A stretch of DNA of 36,626 nt, taken from the NCBI RefSeq assembly GCF_019683595.1, contig NZ_JADGHZ010000018.1:1-36626 (forward strand), written 5' to 3'. The position numbers were made by a program, and so were the translations under genes. Below are positions 18,334-25,813 of the stretch, in pieces (the stretch's first letter is position 1; each line of letters opens with the position of its first letter). This DNA is from Sphaerobacter sp. Its GTDB lineage: Bacteria > Chloroflexota > Chloroflexia > Thermomicrobiales > Thermomicrobiaceae. The notes under the pieces are model-generated. The model had not been told where the DNA came from and searched no databases. It saw only the letters and a list, made by a program, of their open reading frames with translations.

Positions 18334-18585
18334 CTGTAGTCGGCCGTCCGGAGACGGGCTCTCCGGCATTCTACACAGAGCGCAGTGATGCATCGGCGAA
18401 GTGGACGCGGAGACGGGCTCCTCCGCACACACAACGCAGCACGGTGCCCGGCGCCGCTCCCCCACTTGGGGGGCGGCTGGGGTGGCATCCCCGCGCCTCC
18501 CAGCAGGGGCAAGGCCCCTGCATGTGGACGTGTGGCTGTGAGCCGCGTGATGATCGTGTGATCGTGGGAGGATAGGGGACCACCG
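18334..18585 (+). promoter_or_regulatory. long structured 5' leader of proS, T-box-like candidate
   Basis: About 250 bases of leader contain five stems. Hairpin 1 is 18348-18366 (CCGGAGA/TCTCCGG). Hairpin 2 is 18407-18426 (GCGGAG/CTCCGC). Both include the repeated 12-mer GGAGACGGGCTC. Hairpin 3 is 18453-18477, directly followed by GGGGTGGCATCCCCGCG (18479-18495), which resembles the T-box core AGGGTGGNACCGCG but with three extra bases. CTGGG (18477-18481) can pair with CCCAG (18498-18502) around it. Hairpin 4 is 18503-18521. A final stem places the Shine-Dalgarno in its loop. Placement before an aminoacyl-tRNA synthetase fits a T-box, but I cannot identify a proline specifier or the second antiterminator helix, so it may be another type of leader. 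Confidence 0.4.
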
Positions 18586-20037
18586 ATGAGCGACGAGCGA
18601 AAGTACGTCGAGGAACTGAGCGACGTGGAGGACGACTTCGACCGCTGGTACGTCGAGGTCGTCCGCAGGGCGGAGCTGGCGGACGAGTCGCCGGTGCGGG
18701 GCACGCGCGTGGTGCGGCCCTACGGCTTCGCCCTGTGGGAGAACATGCAGGCGGAGCTCGACCGGCGGATCAAGGAGACGGGCGTCCAGAACGCCTACTT
18801 CCCGCTGTTCATCCCGAAGAGCATGTTGGAGCGCGAGGCCGAGCACGTAGAGGGCTTCGCGCCGGAGGTCGCATGGGTGACGCGGGGCGGCAATAAGGAG
18901 CTTGAGGAGCCGTGGGCGGTGCGCCCGACTTCTGAGGCGATCATCTGCCCGATGTACGCGCGCTGGGTCCAGTCGTACCGTGACCTGCCGATCCTCATCA
19001 ACCAGTGGAACAGCGTCGTGCGCTGGGAAGAGCGCCCGCGCGCCTTCCTCCGCTCGCTGGAGTTCCTCTGGCAGGAGGGCCACACGGCCCATGCGACGCT
19101 GGAGGAGGCGGAGGAGCGGACGCGCCTGATGCTCGAGGTCTACCGCGATTTCGTCGAGACTGAGCTGGCGGTCCCGGTGATCCCGGGTCGGAAGACGGAG
19201 TCGGAGAAGTTCGCCGGCGCGCTCCGGACCTACACCATCGAGGCGATGATGGGCGGCAAGAAGTGGGCGCTCCAGTCCGGCACCTCGCACAACCTGGGCG
19301 ACCACTTCGGCCGTGTCTTCGGGATCGAGTTTCTCGACCGGAACGGCGAGCGGCGCTACGCCTTCAACACGAGTTGGGGGCTGAGCTTCCGCATGGTCGG
19401 CGCGGTCATCATGGTCCACGGCGACGACCGGGGCCTGAAGCTGCCGCCGCGCGTGGCACCGATTCAGGTCGTGATCGTCCCGATCTGGCGTAAGGAGGCT
19501 GAGCGCGAGGCAGTAGAGGCCGCGGTCGACCGCGTGCGCGATGCGCTGCTGCCGGTCGCGCGAGTCTTCGTTGATCGGCGCGACGACAAGACGCCGGGCT
19601 GGAAGTTCAACGAGTGGGAGCTTAAGGGCGTGCCCGTGCGGCTGGAGATCGGGCCGCGCGACGTGGCCAACGACCAGGTCACGCTGGTGCGTCGCGACAC
19701 CCACGAGAAGCAGTCGATCTCCATCGCCGACCTGGCGGGCCGGATCCCGGAGATCCTGGGCGATATCCAGGCCAACCTCTTCGCCGCCGCGTCTCGGATG
19801 CTGGCCGAGAACACGGTTGAGGTCGACAGCTACGACGTGCTCAAGGAGCGGGTCGCGGCGAACGCCGGTTTCTCCCGTGCCTACTGGTGCGGCAGCGCGG
19901 CGTGCGAGGAACGGGTCAAGGCCGAGACCAAGGCGACGATCCGCTGCATCCCGTTCGAGCAGCCGGAGACGCCGGGCCGGTGCCTCGTCTGCGGCGAGGA
20001 GGCCCAGCAGCAGGTGATCTGGGCGCGAGCGTACTAG
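18586..20037 (+). CDS. proS: prolyl-tRNA synthetase, archaeal/eukaryotic type
   Basis: 483-residue class II synthetase that charges tRNA-Pro. It is the shorter archaeal/eukaryotic-type form without the bacterial editing insertion. Class II motifs are RVVRPYGFALWENMQ (motif 1 region), RWEERPRAFLRSLEFLWQEGHTAH (motif 2 region) and TSWGLSFRMVGAVIMVHGDDRG (motif 3 region). The anticodon-binding domain starts near 290 (APIQVVIVPIW). The C-terminal domain has CGSAACEE and CLVCGEE, a zinc-binding pattern, and ends in Tyr as the family does. The ATG at 18586 has GGGAGGAT and AGGGGA upstream. It is preceded by a long structured leader and runs toward the SBP56 gene, whose stopless frame continues antisense through all of proS. 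Confidence 0.97.
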   Translation: MSDERKYVEELSDVEDDFDRWYVEVVRRAELADESPVRGTRVVRPYGFALWENMQAELDRRIKETGVQNAYFPLFIPKSMLEREAEHVEGFAPEVAWVTRGGNKELEEPWAVRPTSEAIICPMYARWVQSYRDLPILINQWNSVVRWEERPRAFLRSLEFLWQEGHTAHATLEEAEERTRLMLEVYRDFVETELAVPVIPGRKTESEKFAGALRTYTIEAMMGGKKWALQSGTSHNLGDHFGRVFGIEFLDRNGERRYAFNTSWGLSFRMVGAVIMVHGDDRGLKLPPRVAPIQVVIVPIWRKEAEREAVEAAVDRVRDALLPVARVFVDRRDDKTPGWKFNEWELKGVPVRLEIGPRDVANDQVTLVRRDTHEKQSISIADLAGRIPEILGDIQANLFAAASRMLAENTVEVDSYDVLKERVAANAGFSRAYWCGSAACEERVKAETKATIRCIPFEQPETPGRCLVCGEEAQQQVIWARAY

Positions 20038-20063
20038 CGTCCGCTGAAAACCCAAGAACACGG

Positions 20064-20096
20064 AGCGCCCCGCTCCCGTCCAGGGAGCGGGGCGCT
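20064..20096 (-). terminator. hairpin terminator between proS and the SBP56 gene
   Basis: Perfect 14-base-pair inverted repeat (20064-20077 with 20083-20096), loop GTCCA. On the minus strand it is followed by the T-rich CCGTGTTCTTGGGTTTTC, so it best serves the SBP56 transcript. On the plus strand no T tract follows. The SBP56 reading frame passes through it without a stop codon. Confidence 0.7.
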
Positions 20097-20115
20097 GAGT
20101 CTGAGGCCCCGAGGC

Positions 20116-21480
20116 CCAGAGGTGCGCTGTGGCGTCGCCGCCGGGATAGCGCATCTCATGCGCCCGAGCCGGTCCGCCCGGCTCCTTGCCGAAGTCGACG
20201 AACAGGTCCGTGTTGATCCGCATGCCTCCCCGCTCGGTATCGCAGTCGATCTGCAGCAGGTGCGAGCCCGCCGTCGCGAGGTCGGGGTAGAACTGGTTAT
20301 CCCAACTGCTGTAGAGCGAGTTGGTCACATAGAGCCGCTTGCCGTCGAGGCTGAGCTGGAGCATCTGCGGCCCACCGCGCAGCGCGTTCCCCTGCACCTC
20401 CTCGGCGCGCCCGAGCAGACCGCCGACCCAAACCTGCCCGGCCAGTCGCGGCTTGGCCGGGTCACTGATGTCGTACTGCCGGATATCACCGTGCAGCCAG
20501 TTGGAGAAGTAGAGGTAGCGGTCGTCCATCGAGACCAGGAGGTCGGTGATCAGGCCGGGAACGGGGAACGGCCAACCGGTCAGCTCGACCGATTCCACCG
20601 CGATTACCTGCTCCACATCCCAGTCACCGTCTTTCTGCTCCCAGTGCCACATGGTGCTGTTGAGCGCGGCGCCGACGTAGCCGTGCGTGCTGTCCGGGTC
20701 GTGGAGGAAGCGCACTTCCAGGGGAATCAGTCCCTCGTCGCCGAGATCGACCGTCTTGATGACGTCGTGCTTCTCCCAATCCCAGAAGTGGATCGCATGG
20801 CCGTACTTGCCGGCCGTCACGTCCTCGAGGTTGAAGCCGGGTAGGAACGTGTTCGGCGCGCCCCACTCACTGCTGACCATCACGTTGTGACGTGGCTGGT
20901 ACCAGTAGTCGTAGTTGAAGCGCATCGCGCCGTTGTCATGCTCCCAGCGTCCGGTGATGTTGAAGTCCTGGTCGAGCAGGAGGAACCCGCCCGGCCCGTT
21001 GCCGTCGCGGTCGCCGAGCATCGAGAGCATGATCGTGCCGTCCGCCAGGCAGTGGACCGTGTGCGGCGCGGAGAGGTTGACGCGCTCCTTGATCTCCTCT
21101 CCGTCGATGACCTTGTGCACTTTCGGCGCACGCGGGTCGCTCGCATCGAGGATATTGATGCGGGTCGAGAGGGTTCCCGGGGCGATCATGAAGCGTCGGC
21201 TCGCACCGGGGTCGGCATGGCACGAGCTGCACGCATTCCAGCCGAAGTGGTGCAACTCATCGCCGACACTGGGCATGTCCGTGCGATGGATAACCTGCGA
21301 GTAGGTGCGCGAGTTCTGGTCAACGTCGATCGTCGCCAGGTAGTCCGGTTGCTCGACGCCGGTGCCCCCGTAGAGGGCAGTGGTGTAGAGCTCCTTCTCC
21401 GGCTCAGCCTTCATCGCGTCCGCCGGCGAGGCGTAGCCAGGCCCATGATGCTCGTGGGACGAGTGGTCGGCGCTGGCCAT
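20116..21480 (-). CDS. selenium-binding protein SBP56 family (methanethiol oxidase-like), no stop at expected end
   Basis: SBP56/SELENBP1 family protein. Some members oxidise methanethiol to formaldehyde, H2S and H2O2 with copper. Recognisable parts are ELYTTALYGGT, WNACSSCHAD with the conserved Cys-x-x-Cys, APHTVHCL with conserved His residues, the HNVMVSSEWG loop and the C-terminal HEMRYPGGDATAHLW. Relatives normally end one residue after this Trp, here Trp455, giving a normal length. In this window no stop follows: the frame stays open for about 630 more codons, through the terminator hairpin and antisense to proS, to 18211. I therefore end the feature at Trp455. A substitution, an indel or a sequence error may have removed the stop. 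The Cys usual in GGDC is Ala here. ATG 21480 follows AAGGAGGG. Confidence 0.85.
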
Positions 21481-21714
21481 GGAAGTCCCTCCTTAAGGGG
21501 GGTGGCACCCGGTCCGGCTCGCACAGGCGCGGGCCGACCGCGGTGCGGGCAAAGTGGGAGGACACACGTGGAACTAGTGTGAGGCAGGACGATGATTGTG
21601 TCAAGCTATTAATTTGGTTAAGGCTGGTAACTCTGAGGACACCACCACTGGGCAGAGCCCGGCTTCAATCGCGGACCGGGATTGGGGGAGTGGAGCCGGG
21701 GGATTGCGATGCGG

Positions 21715-21819
21715 CTAGCGTCTGAGCGCGCGCATGCCGAGCACCACGGCAGCGGCGACGAAGCCTACCACGGCGATATCCACCAGGAAAATGAGCGGAT
21801 TCATGCTCAAGATGGCCAT
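21715..21819 (-). CDS. 34-residue single-pass membrane microprotein
   Basis: A small gene below usual size cut-offs. The product is 34 residues: a short start (MAILSMNP), one hydrophobic segment of about 20 residues (9-28: LIFLVDIAVVGFVAAAVVLG) and a basic end (RALRR), i.e. a single membrane helix with a cytoplasmic C-terminus by the positive-inside rule. The ATG at 21819 has AAGGAG with 8-base spacing, and TAG is at 21715. It lies 234 bases upstream of the SBP56 gene on the same strand. TAGACT (21869-21874, minus strand) is a possible -10. No family is recognised. Confidence 0.6.
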   Translation of the reverse strand: MAILSMNPLIFLVDIAVVGFVAAAVVLGMRALRR

Positions 21820-21994
21820 GGAGTTGCTCCTTCCGATTCTCTTCTCATGCGGATGGAGATTGATGGTCAGTCTACCACGGTGTCTGCACGCCGTCGCGCC
21901 TCGCGGCGCGGAGTGGTACCCGTCGGGGAGGGCTTGACAGGTGCCTTAGGATGCTCACATCACGTTCCGCATCGGCCCTGCAGGGTACTGAGAG

Positions 21995-22414
21995 GTGGCG
22001 TCCGTGAAGGTGCTCTTCGTAGCGGGATTCGGGCCGATCGCGCCCGACATGGAAGCGGCGCGCGCGTTCTATGGCGAGACCCTGGGCCTGCCGCTTACGG
22101 GGGACGCGTCGTACCTGGCCAGCGATGCGGTCGAGGGGGTGAAGCACTTCGCCGTCTGGCCGCTCCAGGCCGCGGCGCAGTCGTGCTTCGGCAAGGATGA
22201 CTGGCCGGCCGACTTCCCGATGCCTCGGGGGTGGATCGAGTTCGACGTCGAGGACGTGGCGGCAGCGACCGATGAACTGGTGGAGCGCGGGTACGAGCTA
22301 CTGGTCGCGGATCGGCTCGAGCCGTGGGGCCAGCGGGTGACGCGGCTCCTCGGGCCGGAGGGGCTCCTGGTCGGCATCACCTACACGCCGCATCTCCGCG
22401 GCGAGGGGGAGTAG
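21995..22414 (+). CDS. VOC (glyoxalase/bleomycin-resistance) family protein
   Basis: About 139 residues with two beta-alpha-beta-beta-beta modules of the vicinal oxygen chelate fold. Module 1 contains MEAARAFYGETLGLPL; module 2 contains WIEFDVEDVAAATDELVERGYELL followed by WGQRVTRLLGPEGLLVGITYTP. The WGQ...GPEG pattern is typical of the second half. Metal ligands are not obvious, so it may be a binding protein rather than an enzyme. GTG at 21995 or GTG at 22004 are both possible; the latter has GAGAGGTGG at better spacing. TTGACA at 21934-21939 is a -35 candidate, but the -10 is poor. It is convergent with the mrp operon. Confidence 0.85.
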   Translation: MASVKVLFVAGFGPIAPDMEAARAFYGETLGLPLTGDASYLASDAVEGVKHFAVWPLQAAAQSCFGKDDWPADFPMPRGWIEFDVEDVAAATDELVERGYELLVADRLEPWGQRVTRLLGPEGLLVGITYTPHLRGEGE

Positions 22415-22436
22415 GCGCGGCTCGCGGCTCGACACG

Positions 22437-22469
22437 CCGGGTGTGCCGCGGCGCCCGCGGCGCACCCGG
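22437..22469. terminator. hairpin between convergent VOC gene and mrp operon
   Basis: 15-base-pair stem (22437-22451 with 22455-22469, one G-T pair), loop CGC, in the 60-base gap between the two convergent genes. No T tract on either strand, so it may act as an mRNA 3' end stabiliser or a weak bidirectional terminator. Confidence 0.5.
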
Positions 22470-22474
22470 TTCGG

Positions 22475-22843
22475 CTAGTCGGGACTTGCGACATGCTGGT
22501 CGGCGGTGGCTGACGCATCGACGCTCGCTTCGGGCTGCCTATTGCTCGGCCGGGTCGTTTGGTCGTACTTTCGCCAGTAGGCGCGGGCGATGGCTGCGGC
22601 GGCGACTGGGGCCGTCAGGAGAAGAAACCCCAACACCAGCAGACCGCGCAGCAGGATCGTCCCGTTCTCGAGCCCGGCGGCAATCAGCAGCGGGCCGAGC
22701 CCGAGTGCGGTCGTCTTGCTGGCAGCGTGGAGGCTGGCATAGACATTATCCATCCGCAACACGCCCCAGACGGCGAGCGTGAGGATGAGCAGGCCGAGCA
22801 GCACGAGAGCGTCAGCCACCCAGGGAACCACCGCCTCGAGCAT
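22475..22843 (-). CDS. mrpG: Na+/H+ antiporter subunit MrpG
   Basis: 122-residue membrane subunit of the Mrp (Mnh/Sha) antiporter. Three hydrophobic segments lie at about 8-30, 40-60 and 65-88, with the family motif LRMDNVYASLHAASKTTALG between the first two. The C-terminal 30 residues are polar and probably cytoplasmic. It is the last gene of the seven-gene operon; its ATG overlaps the mrpF stop by one base (TGATG), so the two are translationally coupled. MrpG is needed for assembly of the complex in studied systems. Confidence 0.92.
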   Translation of the reverse strand: MLEAVVPWVADALVLLGLLILTLAVWGVLRMDNVYASLHAASKTTALGLGPLLIAAGLENGTILLRGLLVLGFLLLTAPVAAAAIARAYWRKYDQTTRPSNRQPEASVDASATADQHVASPD

Positions 22844-23109
22844 CAGAAGATCCGTCCCTCCGCGTCGAAGCGTGCCGCCGCCAGCGTGCCGACGAACGCG
22901 AGTAGCGCCAGGACCAGCGCCGCGTCAAGGTAGTGCGGTGAATCGCGGCCACCGGCGAAGAGGGCGAGCAGGCCCACCAGCATCGTGGTGACGATCTCTA
23001 ACCCCAGGACGCGGAGCAGGATCGTTCGGGCACGCAGCGTGAGGGCGACGCCCACGGCGATGAGCAGCGCCAGCCACAGCGTCGCGATGTAGAAAACCAT
23101 CACATGCAT
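22843..23109 (-). CDS. mrpF: Na+/H+ antiporter subunit MrpF
   Basis: 88-residue subunit with three predicted membrane helices, matching the family size. Motifs are ARTILLRVLGLEIVTTMLVGLLAL and DAALVLALLAFVGTLAAARF, the usual MrpF pattern (short first helix, then RD/ET region and a C-terminal helix). The ATG at 23109 follows GAGAGGGA; a longer upstream frame would run into mrpE. It lies 28 bases after mrpE and overlaps mrpG by one base. Confidence 0.92.
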   Translation of the reverse strand: MHVMVFYIATLWLALLIAVGVALTLRARTILLRVLGLEIVTTMLVGLLALFAGGRDSPHYLDAALVLALLAFVGTLAAARFDAEGRIF

Positions 23110-23137
23110 GGCAGTCCCTCTCTCCTGATCCCCGGCG

Positions 23138-23620
23138 TCACGGGAAGACCCAGCGTTGGTAGCGCTCGTAGAACCGTGTGACGGACGAGCGGAAGGCATC
23201 CGGGTCGGATGCGTCGAACACGTGGAACAGCATCGTGCCCCGCTCCCAGTCGACGTCGACCAGCACCGAGCCCGGCGCCAGGGTGACCAGCAACCCCGTG
23301 ACGGCGACCCCGATCCGCGTGCGGGGGCCAATGGGCACTTCCAGATAGTCGGGCGCGGCGGGGCGGCGCCCGAGGACGATCATCGCGACCTCCCAGGTCC
23401 GGAGGACGATGTCCCAGAAGGCAGCCAGGAAGAACGGAACGAAGGCGACCAGCCGCCGGCGGAGAGGCGGATCCTGCACCGGCTCGCCCCGGTGGTCGAG
23501 CAACAGCAGCAGCGTGGCCGAGATGATCAGCCCGACGACCACGTCGCCCAGGCTCACGCGGCCCAACGCGAGCAGGTAGATCCCGCACAGCAACACGAGG
23601 CGCAGGATGAACACGCTCAT
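23138..23620 (-). CDS. mrpE: Na+/H+ antiporter subunit MrpE
   Basis: 160-residue MrpE/MnhE subunit. The N-terminal half has two to three membrane helices (FILRLVLLCGIYLLALG, VVVGLIISATLLLLL, FFLAAFWDIVLRTWEVAMIVL). The C-terminal soluble half contains TLAPGSVLVDVDWERGTMLFHVFD, the family hallmark. The ATG at 23620 overlaps the mrpD stop by four bases (23617-23620). Confidence 0.93.
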   Translation of the reverse strand: MSVFILRLVLLCGIYLLALGRVSLGDVVVGLIISATLLLLLDHRGEPVQDPPLRRRLVAFVPFFLAAFWDIVLRTWEVAMIVLGRRPAAPDYLEVPIGPRTRIGVAVTGLLVTLAPGSVLVDVDWERGTMLFHVFDASDPDAFRSSVTRFYERYQRWVFP

Positions 23621-24990
23621 GACCCACCGCCCGTCAGTGCTGCGGCCGCGTTGGCACTGAGGGCCAGTAGCGGCTCCGGCCACAGGCCGATAAAGACGAT
23701 CCCGCAAGCCAGAACCAGGACCAAGACCCGAGCGCCGAGTGGGCTGGGCGGCGCGGCATGATTGCGCGCCCAGTAGTCGCGCTGGTAGATGCGGAACAGG
23801 TAGATGAGCGACAGCGCGCCGCCGACGACGACGAGCACGAGCAGCGGGACGCGGTCCGCATCCGCGCCGGCGCGGAAGATAGCGACCTTGCCGAAGAACC
23901 CGGCGGAGGGCGGCACCCCGGCCACGCTGAAAGCAGCGAGGGCGAACGCGGCTCCCACCAGCCAGCCGCGCAGTCCGACCGCGAGGAAGAGGACGAGCTT
24001 GTTGAGCGAGTTGATGATCGAGTACAGGACGGCGGCCGTCAGCCCCACCGGCCCGCCGATCCCGAGCGCGACCAGGATATAGCCGACCTGCCCGATCGAC
24101 GACCAGGCGATGACCTCGCCGGCGGTCCGTGGGCTGACCGCCTGGATGGCGCCGTAGAGGATGCCCAGGCTGCCGATCACGATCAACCCACTCGCGGTGA
24201 GGCTCAACTCGCGCGGCATGAGGCCGGCACCGAAGCGCAGCAGGCCGTAGCTGCCGATGTTCGCCAGGGCCGCGCTCAGCATGGCAGCCACGGCGGGCCA
24301 GGTGTCGCGGTAGACGAGGGGCACCCAGGAGTGGAACGGGAACAGCCCCAGCTTCAGGCCGAACGCCACGAAGATGAGGACAGCGATCAGCAGCACCGAC
24401 GCGGTCGGCGCCCCGTTGACCCGCTCGGCCACGCCGTCCATGTCCAGCGTGCCGGTGACGTGGTAGAGGGACGCGACCCCGGCCAGGAAGACGACGGAAC
24501 CGAGCAGGTTGACCACCATGAACGTCAGCGCTGCCCGAAGGTGCCCTACTTGCTTGCCGTAGGTGGCGAGGACGAAGGACGCGGTCATGGCGATCTCGAA
24601 GAAGACGTAGAAGTTGAAGATGTCCGCGGTCAGGAAGACGCCGGTCAGGCCGGTGCTCATGAACAGAACCAGGCTCGGGAGCGACCGCTCGTGGACGCCA
24701 CCGAGGACCTCATAGGCCAGCGCCGCCAGCAACACGCCGAGCGAGATCAGCGCGAACGCGATTCCCAACCCATCGGCGCGGAGGCGGATCCCGATCCCGG
24801 CCGGCCAGTCACCCGCGACCATCTCGACGGGTCCCGAGGTCCACACCGTGATCCCCAACCGGACGAGCGCGACGAAGGCGGCGACCATGACGCCCACCGC
24901 CACCACGCCGACGGCGCGCCGGCGGCCATCGAACGGCGCCAGGGCCACTGCCCCGAACCAGGTGATCGCCAGTGGCAGGAGAAGCAGCAT
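23617..24990 (-). CDS. mrpD: Na+/H+ antiporter subunit MrpD
   Basis: 457-residue NuoM/NuoN-like antiporter subunit, about 13 membrane helices. It contains LFPFHSWVPLVY and the TWPAVAAMLSAALANIGSYGLLRF region, corresponding to the lysine/glutamate proton path of complex I homologues, plus MSTGLTGVFLTADIFNFYVFFEI, typical of MrpD. It ends in small hydrophobic segments and a C-terminus rich in Ala. The ATG at 24990 overlaps the mrpC stop by one base. The length is normal at slightly under 500 residues. Confidence 0.93.
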   Translation of the reverse strand: MLLLLPLAITWFGAVALAPFDGRRRAVGVVAVGVMVAAFVALVRLGITVWTSGPVEMVAGDWPAGIGIRLRADGLGIAFALISLGVLLAALAYEVLGGVHERSLPSLVLFMSTGLTGVFLTADIFNFYVFFEIAMTASFVLATYGKQVGHLRAALTFMVVNLLGSVVFLAGVASLYHVTGTLDMDGVAERVNGAPTASVLLIAVLIFVAFGLKLGLFPFHSWVPLVYRDTWPAVAAMLSAALANIGSYGLLRFGAGLMPRELSLTASGLIVIGSLGILYGAIQAVSPRTAGEVIAWSSIGQVGYILVALGIGGPVGLTAAVLYSIINSLNKLVLFLAVGLRGWLVGAAFALAAFSVAGVPPSAGFFGKVAIFRAGADADRVPLLVLVVVGGALSLIYLFRIYQRDYWARNHAAPPSPLGARVLVLVLACGIVFIGLWPEPLLALSANAAAALTGGGS

Positions 24991-25364
24991 CAGTCGGCCA
25001 CCCTGTCTTCCGGCGGCATCGACATCGGCGTCCGCCCAGTTTCATCGCCTTCATCCACCGCCTTCGCGAGCCGCGCGGTGTATGTCCGGTAGATCATCCC
25101 CAGGAGAACGGCCACCGTGCCGAACCCGATCACGATCGCGGTGAGCACCAGTGCCTGCACCACCGGGTCGCTGATCCGCTCACCGGCAGGCAGCGGATAG
25201 ATCGGCTCGCGGCCGCGGCTGAGCCCGGCCGACACGATGAAGAGGTTCGCGGCGTTCGAGATCAGAATGATGCCGCCTGCCATGCGGATCAGGTCGCGCT
25301 TCAGCAGCAGGAACGCACCGCAGCCGAAGAGAACGGATATCACCAGCGCCAGAGCTAGAATCAC
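24990..25364 (-). CDS. mrpC: Na+/H+ antiporter subunit MrpC
   Basis: 124-residue NuoK-like subunit with three helices: ILALALVISVLFGCGAFLLL, IRMAGGIILISNAANLFIV and VQALVLTAIVIGFGTVAVLL. The central ISNAANLFI and the DPVVQALVLTAIVI segment match MrpC/MnhC, with the membrane Glu of NuoK replaced as is usual in this subunit. The GTG start at 25364 overlaps the mrpB stop by four bases (25361-25364). The C-terminal tail of about 30 residues is hydrophilic. Confidence 0.93.
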   Translation of the reverse strand: MILALALVISVLFGCGAFLLLKRDLIRMAGGIILISNAANLFIVSAGLSRGREPIYPLPAGERISDPVVQALVLTAIVIGFGTVAVLLGMIYRTYTARLAKAVDEGDETGRTPMSMPPEDRVAD

Positions 25365-25813
25365 GAGTCTGCTCCCTCGCTCCCATAGCGATTCCCGATG
25401 GTCCCGAGTACCGAGACGATGAACCCAAAGACGAGCAAGAAGACCGCGGCGTCGAACAAGACGGCGGTGTGGAACGCAAGCAAGCCGAGGTGCGGCACGT
25501 CTTCCCCCGGTCGTGGATACAGGGTCATGATCGGGTCGCCCCAGATGACCGGCGCGAAGGCAGTGACCAGTCCGAGCAGGAGCCCGCTCCAGGCGAGGAG
25601 CGGTGCCCGCCGCAGGCTCGGGTAGCGCGCCACCAGCTCGCGCGGGCCGAAGGCGAGGAACTGGATGACGACCCCGGTGCCCGCGATGACCCCGGCGCTG
25701 AATCCGTCGCCCGCGCCCGCGTATCCCTTGACCAGGACGGCGACCGCGGTCACGAGCGTCGGGAGGAAGATCAACCGGGTGATGGTGCGAGTCAGGATGG
25801 TGCTCATGCTCAT
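25361..25813 (-). CDS. mrpB: Na+/H+ antiporter subunit MrpB
   Basis: 150-residue MrpB/MnhB subunit with four membrane helices. The family signature GYAGAGDGFSAGVIAGTGVVIQFLAFG is complete, and the fourth helix (FDAAVFLLVFGFIVSVLG) carries the usual FD. ATGs at 25813 and 25807 are in frame; GGAGAT lies at correct spacing for 25813, and that ATG overlaps the mrpA stop by four bases. Confidence 0.93.
   Translation of the reverse strand: MSMSTILTRTITRLIFLPTLVTAVAVLVKGYAGAGDGFSAGVIAGTGVVIQFLAFGPRELVARYPSLRRAPLLAWSGLLLGLVTAFAPVIWGDPIMTLYPRPGEDVPHLGLLAFHTAVLFDAAVFLLVFGFIVSVLGTIGNRYGSEGADS

Noticed and set aside
18211-20112. C-terminal 630 residues of the apparent 1089-residue SBP56 fusion
   Set aside because: This part is antisense to proS and resembles no protein; I treat it as read-through of a missing stop, not a fused domain.
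23758-25092. 444-codon plus-strand frame opposite mrpD
   Set aside because: Extremely charged low-complexity product antisense to mrpD and mrpC; no ribosome-binding site.
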